Shown: in pieces, positions 52,207-64,000 of the stretch
How the letters are laid out: each line of letters starts with the position of its first letter
Numbering within the stretch: the stretch's first letter is position 1
From: an uncultured Planctomycetota bacterium
GTDB taxonomy: Bacteria > Planctomycetota > Brocadiia > CAIUPP01
Direction of reading: 5' to 3'
Assembly (NCBI GenBank): GCA_903901045.1
Contig: CAIUPP010000021.1
Coordinates: 1 to 64,000, forward strand
Length of the DNA: 64,000 nt
Translations under genes and position numbers: made by a program
The notes under the pieces: model-generated
The model's database searches: none
What the model saw: the letters and a program-made list of their open reading frames with translations, nothing else
Told to the model about the DNA's origin: nothing

Positions 52207-53325
52207 ATGACGGACGCCGCTGACGGGGCGCGGACTCAGACCATTCTGATCGTGGACGATACCCCGGCCAACCTCACGCTTCTCTCGAAGATGCTCCAGG
52301 GGCAGGGCTATCGGGTCGTGGCGTTTCTCCGCGGCAGGATGGCGCTGGAGGCGGCCGCAAAGACGCCCCCGGACCTGATCCTCCTCGATATCAATATGCC
52401 GGAGATGGACGGTTTCGAGGTGTGCCGGCGGCTGAAGGCCGATGCGAGCCTCAAGGACATCCCGGTGCTCTTCATCAGCGCCCTGACCGAGACCATGGAC
52501 AAGGTCAAGGCCTTCTCCCTGGGCGGAGTCGACTACGTATCCAAACCCTTCCAGCCCGAGGAGGTCACCGCGCGCGTGGAGACCCACCTGCGCCTGCGAA
52601 GGCTTCAACTGGAACTGATGAAGACCAATCTCCACCTGGAAGACCGGGTCAAGGAACAGGTTCGCGAAATCTCCGACTCCCAGTTGGCGACCATCCTCGC
52701 CATGTCGAAGCTGGCGGAATGCCGCGACGACGATACGGGGCGGCACATCGAGCGCACGCAGGCCTTTTGCGTGCTTCTGGCCGGAGAACTGCGCAAAAAT
52801 CCCCGGTATGCCGAAAGCATCGGGGAGGCCTTTGTGGAGAACATCGGACGCGCCGCGCCCCTTCACGACATCGGCAAGGTCGGCATCGCCGACCAGATCC
52901 TCCTCAAAGCCGGCAAACTCACTCCGGAGGAATTCGAGATCATGAAGGGCCACACGCTGATCGGGGCAAGGACCCTTCAAGTCGTGCGCGACAGATATCC
53001 TCGGAACGCCTTTCTCAACTTCGGCATCGCCGTGGCCCGCTCTCACCATGAGAAATGGAATGGCAGCGGCTACCCCGACGGCCTCAGCGGGGAGGAGATT
53101 CCGCTGCCCGCCCGCATCATGGCCGTGGCCGACGTTTATGACGCCCTGCGCTCCAAGCGGCCTTACAAGGAGGCCTTCAGCCACGAAAAGAGCTTCTCGA
53201 TCATTCTGGAAGGCGTCGGGCGGCACTTTGAACCGGCCGCAGTAGAGGCCTTTCGCGCAGCTGAGGCGCGGTTCGCCGAGACCTGCGCGCAGATGGGCGA
53301 CGGCAAACGCCCGGACGGCGAATAG
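52207..53325 (+). CDS. Response regulator with HD-GYP domain (cyclic-di-GMP phosphodiesterase)
   Basis: A 372-residue protein. Residues about 12-130 are a receiver (ILIVDDTPANL, phospho-Asp in LILLDINMPEMDG, Lys in DYVSKPF). A short coiled coil leads to the HD-GYP domain, about residues 165-360, with RDDDTGRHIERTQ, HDIGKVGIADQIL, EIMKGHT, HHEKWNGSGYPDGLSG and PARIMAVADVYDAL. All metal ligands and the GYP are present, so it should be an active c-di-GMP phosphodiesterase. ATG at 52207 with AAAGGG upstream. First of three signalling genes. Confidence 0.93.
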   Translation: MTDAADGARTQTILIVDDTPANLTLLSKMLQGQGYRVVAFLRGRMALEAAAKTPPDLILLDINMPEMDGFEVCRRLKADASLKDIPVLFISALTETMDKVKAFSLGGVDYVSKPFQPEEVTARVETHLRLRRLQLELMKTNLHLEDRVKEQVREISDSQLATILAMSKLAECRDDDTGRHIERTQAFCVLLAGELRKNPRYAESIGEAFVENIGRAAPLHDIGKVGIADQILLKAGKLTPEEFEIMKGHTLIGARTLQVVRDRYPRNAFLNFGIAVARSHHEKWNGSGYPDGLSGEEIPLPARIMAVADVYDALRSKRPYKEAFSHEKSFSIILEGVGRHFEPAAVEAFRAAEARFAETCAQMGDGKRPDGE

Positions 53326-53360
53326 CTTCCACCTGGCCGCCTCAATTGGAGAAGGAACCG

Positions 53361-54540
53361 ATGATGGACGCGGCTGCCGCCGAACGAAAACAAACCGTCT
53401 TGATTGTGGATGACGCCCCCGAGAACATCGCCGTCATCAGCTCGCTTCTGAAGGGAGTGTGCCGCGCGCGCGTCGCCACGAGCGGGGAAAAGGCGCTCGA
53501 AATGGCGTACTCCGCCGACCCGCCGGACCTCATCCTTCTGGATGTCATGATGCCCGGCATGGACGGATACGAAGTCTGCCGCCGCCTCAAAGCGGACAAC
53601 CGCACCCGCAACATCCCCGTCATCTTCCTCACCGCCAAGTCCGAGGTGGCGGACGAGCAAAAGGGCTTCACGCTGGGGGCGGTGGATTACATTACGAAGC
53701 CCATCAGCCCGCCCATCGTCCTTGCGCGCGTCAAGACGCACTTGAATTTGCGTCGGGCGTCGGAAGAACTCCGCGCCGCGTACGAGGATCTCGACCGGGA
53801 ATTCCGCAGCGTCGGCGACGTCCAGGCCAGCCTGTTGCCGGAGCGGCTGCCCGGCATTCCCGGCTTTGAAGCCGCCAGCCACTACCGCCCCGCGCGCCGC
53901 GCGGGGGGCGACGCGTTCGACCTGATTCCGCTGCCGAAGGGCTGCTGGGGCGTGGGGGTGTCCGATGTCAGCGGCCATGGCGCGCCCTCCGCGGTGATCA
54001 TGGCGATGGCGCACATCCTGCTATACACGGCCCCGGCGCAAATCTCCGCCGGGCAGGTGCTTTCCTATCTGAACGACGCGATGGTCAGCCACATCCGGTC
54101 GGATCGTTTTGTCACCGCCTGCTACGGGATCCTGGACCCGGCGGCGCGAGCTTTCACATTTTCCAGCGCGGGGCACCCGCCGCCTCTCCTCTGGAAAGCC
54201 GGAAGCGGCTTGGTCGAGGAGTGCGTCGCGGAGGGGGGGCCGCCGCTGGCCATGCTCGCCTCCTCCACCTACGGGGAGGCCGCCGTCGCCATCGCGCCGG
54301 GCGACGTGCTCGCGCTGTACACCGACGGGATCACCGAGGCCGCGAACTCCGCCGGCGAGATGTTCGGCGTTTCCCGGCTCAAGAAGGCGCTCGAGTCCTC
54401 CGCGCCGCAGGGCGCGCACGCTGCGCTCAGCGCCATCCTCGGCGCGCTCGACGCGCACCGCGGAGCCGCCGAGCTTGCGGATGACGTGACCCTGCTCGTT
54501 CTGCGCTCAAAGGGGTCCGCTCCCACGGAAGGGAAAGTCC

Positions 54541-54557
<17 letters not shown>
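53361..54557 (+). CDS. Response regulator with PP2C phosphatase domain (RsbU/SpoIIE type)
   Basis: A 398-residue protein: an N-terminal receiver ([36 protein letters not shown]), a short helical linker with [16 protein letters not shown], then a PP2C/SpoIIE domain with [36 protein letters not shown] and the metal-binding [11 protein letters not shown]. It should dephosphorylate an anti-anti-sigma-type protein, none of which is nearby. I start at the ATG at 53361 with GAGAAGGA upstream. It overlaps the kinase gene by 17 bases. Confidence 0.92.
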
Positions 54558-58794
<4,237 letters not shown>

Positions 58795-58827
58795 TCCGTC
58801 CGGCCGAGTTGGGGCTGGTGGGGGGCT

Positions 58828-58872
58828 GGTGGGGACACAATACTTTCCAAAGGAAAGTTTTGTGTCCCCACC
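58828..58872. terminator. 45-bp hairpin between convergent genes, copy 2
   Basis: Two 21-base arms (58828-58848 and 58852-58872) with the same single mismatch as copy 1 at 4356-4400, differing from it only in the AAA loop (AAG in copy 1). It lies between the rightward kinase gene and the leftward UroD-like gene. Confidence 0.72.
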
Positions 58873-58944
58873 TCGGCCCATAAGTCACTGCAACCTAACG
58901 AGGTATGAAACAGCCTCCAGCAACGTCCGTCCGCGCCCGTGCGG

Positions 58945-60012
58945 CTAAACCCTGCCGCTCGAACGGTACGTTGCGGCGGTCTCATACATCATCAGGATAT
59001 TCTCCAGGGGGGCGTCGACCTGGATATAGGTGTGGCCGGGGCCAAGCACATATCCGCCGTCCTGGCCGAGGCAGTCGATCAAGTTCTTCACTTCAGCGGC
59101 GACCTGCTGCGGCGTCCCCCTGCAGAGGAGTTGCTGAAGGTCCACCCCGCCATAGAAGCACAGATCTTTGCCGAAGTCCCGTTTCAGGAGCGCGGGATTC
59201 ATCCCCTCGGCGCGCACCTGGATCGGTTCGAGCATATCCACCCCCGCCTCGATGATCATCGGGAGAAGCGGCCGCACCGCCCCGCAGCAGTGCAGCAGGA
59301 ACTTCTTGCGCCGCTTGTGCGTCGCGTCCACCACCTTGCGCAGGTAGGGCAGAACGAATTGCCTGAACGTCGCCGGGCTGAACAGCGGCCCCTGTTGCGA
59401 GCAGTAGTCGTCGGCCATATAGATAATGTCGATTCCTTCGCCATAGGAGGTCAGCATGCGCTCCAGCGCCTCCAGGCTGATCTCGCTGATCGTGCGGATC
59501 AACGTTTCGGCATACGCCGGGCGTTCGGCAAAATCCATCAAGAGGTGCTCCAGCCCGCGGACGTAGGAGGCGATGAAGTACGCTCCCCAGGTGAAGACGC
59601 CGATCACCGCGCGGTCGGAGTGCGCCCGGGCCTCCTGCGGAAAATGAGTAAAGTCCAAGTGATCCGCGGTCGGCCAGCGGTGCGCCTTGAGGTCGGCCAG
59701 GGAATCCTTCTCCGCCAGGGGGTTCAAACATACCTCGTCGTAGGAGCCTCCGGAGTACGCCACGCGGCGCAACTGATAGCCCCAGGGGGTGTTCTTCTGC
59801 TCTTTCCGGCTCTCTTCGGGGGTGCATATGAAGGATTCCGGCAGGATCATCCAGGTATCCACATGCAGGGCGTCGAAGAGCGCTTCTTTGGACTTCAGTC
59901 CCAGGCGCTCGTAAAGCGCGGAATAGACCTCCTTCTCGGCGTCGAAAGTGATCGGAGTGAGATCGGATTCGCGGTGGGCGACCGCGGCGAGCACACGCTC
60001 TTTGGAGGTCAT
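58945..60012 (-). CDS. UroD-like methyltransferase candidate
   Basis: A 355-residue UroD/MtaA-superfamily TIM barrel. It has MTSKERVLAAVAHRESDLTP, DIIYMADDYCSQQGPLFSPATF, FLLHCCGAVRPLLP and DLCFYGGVD. The HCCG followed by a Cys before YGGVD gives the HxC...C zinc pattern of corrinoid- or thiol-dependent methyltransferases, so methyl transfer rather than porphyrin decarboxylation is likely. No corrinoid protein is in the window. The start overlaps the stop of the esterase gene (ATGA), placing it last in the leftward operon. Confidence 0.82.
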   Translation of the reverse strand: MTSKERVLAAVAHRESDLTPITFDAEKEVYSALYERLGLKSKEALFDALHVDTWMILPESFICTPEESRKEQKNTPWGYQLRRVAYSGGSYDEVCLNPLAEKDSLADLKAHRWPTADHLDFTHFPQEARAHSDRAVIGVFTWGAYFIASYVRGLEHLLMDFAERPAYAETLIRTISEISLEALERMLTSYGEGIDIIYMADDYCSQQGPLFSPATFRQFVLPYLRKVVDATHKRRKKFLLHCCGAVRPLLPMIIEAGVDMLEPIQVRAEGMNPALLKRDFGKDLCFYGGVDLQQLLCRGTPQQVAAEVKNLIDCLGQDGGYVLGPGHTYIQVDAPLENILMMYETAATYRSSGRV

Positions 60013-61034
60013 GGGCGTTTTCTCTTCTCAATCGGCTCGGCGCGCCGGCCGATGATCGGCTTGAGCGCCTCAAGCCACCCCTGCGCGTGGGCGGCCAACC
60101 CCTTCTCGTTGAAATGCACCGAGTCGCACAGAAAGCCCCGCTTGCTGTAAGTGTCCGTCTCCGGGCCCTTGAACACTCCCGGCGTCTCGGCAATCACTTT
60201 CCTCTGGCCGGCGATGATCCCGGCCATGTATTCGGCGGTGGCGGTGACGGCCGGGTGATAGGAGGCCAACGCCACGCCCCAGGGAACGTCGAACCCGGCT
60301 TCCTTCCGCGATTGCAGGATCACGCTTTTCAGCATCTTCGCGTAGTCATCCGCGGAGGTTCCGGCGATGGAGTCCGACTCTCCCTGGTGCCAGAGCACGG
60401 ACCGGACGCCGCGGGGAGCGACGCGTTGCAGCGCCGCCTTGATGCGTTCCGCCCCCTCATGAGCCTGCGCCGTCCAATAGACAACGGGAGTGCCCCCGAC
60501 GCCGACGCAGAAGAACCCCACCGGCACTTGATATTCCTCCGCGAGCAGGTCGCCCAACGCCGGCCAGGGTGAACCGCCCTCGCCGCTCGCGCCGGGCTGG
60601 GGATCGTCCGCATGCCGCCAGCGGCCGGTTGCGAAGTCGCAGGAGGAAACCCGGTCATCCCCGGCTTTCTGCGGGGGCTGGCCGTGATTGGCGGAGTTGG
60701 ACTGCCCGCAGGTCAGAAGAACTTCCCCGACCCCGACGCGCGAAACCGCCGCCGATCCAACCACTTCCCCGTGGCGCAGCGCGCGCACTTCAAGCCGATA
60801 CCAGCCGCCGGCAAGGTCCAGGGCGGCGCGAAAGGAATCCTTCTCCTTTGCGCGCGGAACAACGGTCCACTCCAGCACCGTTGCGCGAGACCGGCAATCC
60901 AGCACCCTCGCCTCAACCCTGTCCACCTCGCCGGCGCAGAGGCACAGCAAAGGCGCCTTCGCGCGATGCTCCTCTCCGCGCTGGAAGATGGCGCGCTCGG
61001 ACGGCTCGTTGATCTCCAATTTCACTGCGTCCAT
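60009..61034 (-). CDS. SGNH-type carbohydrate esterase (sialate O-acetylesterase-like)
   Basis: A 341-residue protein. An N-terminal beta-sandwich (about 1-105) precedes the SGNH hydrolase part, which has LLTCGQSNSANHG (nucleophile Ser), VGVGGTPVVYW, VLWHQGESDSI and the catalytic Asp-His in CDSVHFNEKG. These are the marks of the sialate O-acetylesterase group, members of which also act on other acetylated sugars. No signal peptide. ATG at 61032-61034 with AAAGGG upstream, five bases after the upstream UroD-like stop. Confidence 0.85.
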   Translation of the reverse strand: MDAVKLEINEPSERAIFQRGEEHRAKAPLLCLCAGEVDRVEARVLDCRSRATVLEWTVVPRAKEKDSFRAALDLAGGWYRLEVRALRHGEVVGSAAVSRVGVGEVLLTCGQSNSANHGQPPQKAGDDRVSSCDFATGRWRHADDPQPGASGEGGSPWPALGDLLAEEYQVPVGFFCVGVGGTPVVYWTAQAHEGAERIKAALQRVAPRGVRSVLWHQGESDSIAGTSADDYAKMLKSVILQSRKEAGFDVPWGVALASYHPAVTATAEYMAGIIAGQRKVIAETPGVFKGPETDTYSKRGFLCDSVHFNEKGLAAHAQGWLEALKPIIGRRAEPIEKRKRP

Positions 61035-61039
61035 GATGA

Positions 61040-62212
61040 TTACCCTTTCAGTTGCCTTGTTGAAGCCGCCGCGTCGTCCCGTGCCTGGACCATCGCGAGG
61101 ACATGCTCCCGCGGAGTTCCGCGCGGTATCTGCTCGGTGGAGAAGATGAACCCGCCGGGGCCGGCCGCCTCGATCGCTTCGCGCGCAACGCGGTACACCT
61201 CCTCGGCGGGACCGGGAAGGATCACGTGGACGGCATCCAGGTTCCCCTTGAGGCAGCGGCGTTTCCCCACGCGCCGCTTCGCATCGCCCAGAACAACGTC
61301 GCCGCCGGCCGAGGCCGGATCGAGCCCCTCGATGATGTCCGCGCCGGTCTGGCTCATCCAATCGAGGATCGGGCTCACCCGGCCGCAGATATGCAGCGTG
61401 GCTAGCAGTCCTTGCTCGTGAATGAAGTCGATGGCCCGCTTGTGCGCCGGGAAGAACAGGTCGCGGTAGGTGTTCGGCGAGAAGAAGCTGCACGAGGCGC
61501 ACGCGTCGCCGGTCGTGACGCCGTTCACGCCGACCGCCCGGGCGGCCTGGATGCGTTCCTTGAGCTGTTCGAAATGCCGGTCAATGATCGCGCGGCAGAG
61601 GTCCGGTTCGATCAGGGCGGCGATGAGCGCGCGCTCGGTTCCCAGGTACATGTCGAGCAGGTTCGCCGACGTGGCACCCACCCCGACGTTGATGAAGCGC
61701 TCGCCGCCGAAGAGCTTCACGTAACGCGCGATGATGCTCCACCGCGGACGCTGAACCAGTTCCTGCCAGGGGACGATGAGGATCTTCTCGATGTCCGCGG
61801 CGGACTGGACGAGTGGCGGGGGCCTCTTCAAGGGGATCGCCGTCTTCGAGTCGAACGAAACGCGGCCTAATTCCTCTCCCGTTCGCTTCCGGTGGATGAC
61901 GAGGCCATCCACCCCTGATGTGAACCGCAACTCATCCAGGGACTCGAGGTCGCGGCTTTCATACGAGTGCGTCAGTTGCTCGGCGATGAGATACGGGTCC
62001 AGGCGGACGCCGACGTAGTCCTCCTGGTACAGCCGATGCGACGCGACCATGGACTCGAAGAACATCTCCGGGTCCAGGTACATCTCGTGGACTTTATGAC
62101 CCGCCTCCTGCATCACCAGTTCCGGCGAGGCGTAGGAATGAAAGGGGACCTTATCCGGTTTCTTCAGCGCAATCGCGTCCAACACTCGCTGCAAGCTGCT
62201 GGCCATGGCCAT
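61040..62212 (-). CDS. UroD-like methyltransferase candidate with HxCG zinc motif
   Basis: A 390-residue UroD/MtaA-superfamily protein: MASSLQRVLDAIALKKPDKVP, NVGVGATSANLLDM, GVTTGDACASCSFFSPNTY, TLHICGRVSPILDWM and the later RCLKGNLDAVHVIL. HICG plus the Cys before LKGNLD form the HxC...C zinc site of methylcobalamin:thiol methyltransferases. The CASCS pair is unusual. It precedes the esterase gene. Either ATG at the start (MAMASS) is possible; the first is kept. No corrinoid partner is visible. Confidence 0.82.
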   Translation of the reverse strand: MAMASSLQRVLDAIALKKPDKVPFHSYASPELVMQEAGHKVHEMYLDPEMFFESMVASHRLYQEDYVGVRLDPYLIAEQLTHSYESRDLESLDELRFTSGVDGLVIHRKRTGEELGRVSFDSKTAIPLKRPPPLVQSAADIEKILIVPWQELVQRPRWSIIARYVKLFGGERFINVGVGATSANLLDMYLGTERALIAALIEPDLCRAIIDRHFEQLKERIQAARAVGVNGVTTGDACASCSFFSPNTYRDLFFPAHKRAIDFIHEQGLLATLHICGRVSPILDWMSQTGADIIEGLDPASAGGDVVLGDAKRRVGKRRCLKGNLDAVHVILPGPAEEVYRVAREAIEAAGPGGFIFSTEQIPRGTPREHVLAMVQARDDAAASTRQLKG

Positions 62213-62291
62213 GTGACCTCATCAAAGGGCGCCCTGCGCAGAATGCGGGGCTTCGTATGCTACTCCGTGGCAGACCTCTGCGGCGCTTTCG

Positions 62292-64000
62292 TCAGAGTAT
62301 CCGGTTTATGATCATCGCAGACAACGTCCACCGGGTCCGGGGCGCACCGGAGGAGACCCGGAAAGTCGCCGTCCCGTCGCGCCGGTGGTTCAACAAGACC
62401 GTCCCGACGGAGAACCGGCCGGCCGCCAGAGCCCCGGACTCCCATGACGTGCCGTTCGCCACACTCACGCGCGTGGCGCTGGGGGCTTTCTGGTCGCCGC
62501 ACACGATCCATATCTCGTACCGCCCGGCCCGCAAATCGACGAGGAAATCCGCCGGTGCGCCGGAGCAGAGGAAGTCCCGGCGCAACTCGTCGGGCGCCTT
62601 GCGGTCGGCGTACGCCAGCTTTGCGCCGCCTGACCAGCCTCGCCCTGCGGTGCTGTTATACCGGCTGTCGGTCGAAATGGGAACGAACGCGCCTCCCTGT
62701 TTGCCGCAGAGGTGCCACTGCCAGGAGACCACCTTGAAATAGTCCTTCGTCCGCTTCGGATTCGTGAAGTCGAACTTGTACACGGACAGCTTCGACTGGG
62801 GCACGTATCCGGCATGGAAATCCAGCAGCGCGGCGTCCAGCGCCCGGTAGAACTCGGTGTCCTGATCCTTGCCCAGGAAGACGCGCCGCCGCGTGAGCGC
62901 CGTCGCGACCAGCGGGCTTGATGCCGCGCGCGCCTTCGCCTTGGGAATTGCCTTTCCGGCGGAGATATCGTAAGTCTCCCCGGGGCGCGTCGCCCATGAG
63001 AGTATCCTGCCGTTCCGCCGAAGCGCGATCTTCGTCCCGTTGCATCTTACGGTCACACCCCGGCGTCCGGCGAAGGGGTTCACAAGGCGGATCGGTCCCC
63101 CCTTGAGGCTCTTCACGCGCACCGCCGCCGTCCGGGCGTCGCGAAGCCAGGCGGAGACTTCGAACGCCCCCTCGGCCAGCAGATTCTCAAAGGAGGCCTC
63201 CTCCCACTTCTTCACCGGCGCGGGCGCCAGGTGACGCGGGTTGATCCGGTCCTCCTGGTAGCGCACCGTCGGCGCGCCGATGGGAATGGCCGGGAAGACC
63301 TCGATCAGCCCATCGTAGCTTTGCAGCAGCATCTCGTTGATCGTAGCGACCACCGTGCTTCCCCCTTCGATCAGCGGTGGATTATAGGCGGGATGGCAAT
63401 TGATCAGGCAATCCTGCAGCCAGCGGTCCGTTTCCTCCGAGAACATGCCGTTGGCGGACATCAGGAAAGAGATGCCGCGGTCGTAGAGCATCCGCGCCGC
63501 CTCGTCTCCCATGCCCATGACCGCGGCGGCCGCCGCCGGCCACATATTGTGCGTGCCGTACGTTTGGAGCGCGTCGGCGTAGCGCAGCGTGCCCATGGCC
63601 ATCTTCCGCACACGGCTCGGACTGCGTTTCGTCATCTCGCGCAGGGGGTATATCGGCTTCAGGATGCCGCTATGCACGAGGAACAGCAGCCCCTCCGCCC
63701 AGTCCGAATCCTTGTAATGCTTCCCGAAGCGCCGCGACGTCGCCCAGGCATATTCCCCGCACTCGTCGAGCATCTTCTTCCATCGCCGGACCCGATCGGC
63801 CTCGCCCCCCAGGAGCTCTCCCGACCGAATCCCCATCTTGAGCAGGTACTTCAGGCAACTGATCGTGCTCATGGAGTTGCGCGTCAGCGGCCCCTGCTCG
63901 GGCGCAACGTCGGGGAACATCAGGAGCTTGCCGCTCCTGGTATCGCGCTCAGCGAACCCCTCGTAGAATTGCAGGAGCTCCTTGAAGAGCGGGAAGGCCG
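62292..64000 (-). CDS. GH95-like glycosidase, 5' end cut by the window
   Basis: The frame is open from the right edge, so at least 568 residues are present and the true N-terminus lies outside. The (alpha/alpha)6-type part shows YGTHNMWPAAAAAVMGMGDEA and the GH95-like segment HPAYNPPLIEGGSTVVATIN, then EMLLQSYDGLIEVFPAIP; the usual GNFGGTAG of GH95 is replaced by IEGGSTVV. A beta-sandwich follows (RVKSLKGGPIRLVNPF), and the last 170 residues look like a galactose-binding-type module (RAGRYEIWIVCGDQ). It is upstream of the UroD-like gene, 79 bp away. Confidence 0.72.
   Translation of the reverse strand, partial: AFPLFKELLQFYEGFAERDTRSGKLLMFPDVAPEQGPLTRNSMSTISCLKYLLKMGIRSGELLGGEADRVRRWKKMLDECGEYAWATSRRFGKHYKDSDWAEGLLFLVHSGILKPIYPLREMTKRSPSRVRKMAMGTLRYADALQTYGTHNMWPAAAAAVMGMGDEAARMLYDRGISFLMSANGMFSEETDRWLQDCLINCHPAYNPPLIEGGSTVVATINEMLLQSYDGLIEVFPAIPIGAPTVRYQEDRINPRHLAPAPVKKWEEASFENLLAEGAFEVSAWLRDARTAAVRVKSLKGGPIRLVNPFAGRRGVTVRCNGTKIALRRNGRILSWATRPGETYDISAGKAIPKAKARAASSPLVATALTRRRVFLGKDQDTEFYRALDAALLDFHAGYVPQSKLSVYKFDFTNPKRTKDYFKVVSWQWHLCGKQGGAFVPISTDSRYNSTAGRGWSGGAKLAYADRKAPDELRRDFLCSGAPADFLVDLRAGRYEIWIVCGDQKAPSATRVSVANGTSWESGALAAGRFSVGTVLLNHRRDGTATFRVSSGAPRTRWTLSAMIINRIL

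Overview
The window is GC-rich DNA from a Gram-negative, probably anaerobic, polysaccharide-degrading bacterium. Lipopolysaccharide genes (lpxK, a lauroyl-type acyltransferase, gmhA, gmhB, hldE) show an outer membrane. An oxygen-independent class III ribonucleotide reductase set points to anaerobic growth. A prepilin-like protein with a C-terminal '[11 protein letters not shown]' tail and many glycosidases next to uroporphyrinogen-decarboxylase-like (UroD-like) genes fit the PVC group (Lentisphaerae, Planctomycetes or relatives) or a similar candidate phylum. The lineage is inferred; no rRNA or tRNA gene was seen.

Layout. 1-5121: palindromic repeats, a small Cys-rich protein, a lone receiver protein, a secreted S1C protease, a secreted DUF3352-like protein and a rhomboid protease. 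5270-10806: a leftward LPS block, lpxK - acyltransferase - hldE - gmhA - gmhB, carrying several palindromic repeats, three of which (plus a fourth of another family) lie in frame inside genes. 10807-15557: a repeat-rich spacer, a class V aminotransferase, a DUF1015 protein and rsmH. 15654-24650: a PrsW-type membrane protease with a zinc ribbon, the nrdR-nrdD-glutaredoxin-nrdG set with a well-formed NrdR operator/promoter, dCMP deaminase with a lipoprotein, and rmuC.

24728-44777 is a carbohydrate-use region. Leftward lie a LamG protein, a GH38 alpha-mannosidase and a GH78 alpha-L-rhamnosidase, and, further right, a GntR/LacI-type regulator followed by a prepilin-like protein. Rightward lie a giant GH123-like secreted protein, a UroD-like protein, two tandem paralogous putative glycosidases and a GH42-like protein. 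Two sigma70-type promoters face each other across one perfect 16-bp palindrome between the regulator and the giant glycosidase, so the regulator probably controls both directions. 45244-51885 is a four-gene efflux operon (outer-membrane factor, HlyD-type adaptor, RbbA-like double ATPase/permease, ABC-2 permease). 52207-58794 is a three-gene signalling operon (HD-GYP response regulator, RsbU-type phosphatase, hybrid histidine kinase). 58945-64000 returns to sugar chemistry: two UroD-like methyltransferase candidates, an SGNH esterase and a GH95-like protein cut by the window edge.

The most unusual signal is a family of short palindromic elements centred on GCATGC. Between genes they look like ordinary REP-type repeats. 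In gmhB and lpxK, however, they are translated in one and the same reading frame and add the peptide KGAACCAPT or a relative, much like the Rickettsia palindromic elements. A second palindrome type is also in frame in lpxK, and a third repeat supplies the stop codon of the acyltransferase gene. A separate 45-bp hairpin occurs twice, 54 kb apart, both times between convergent genes.
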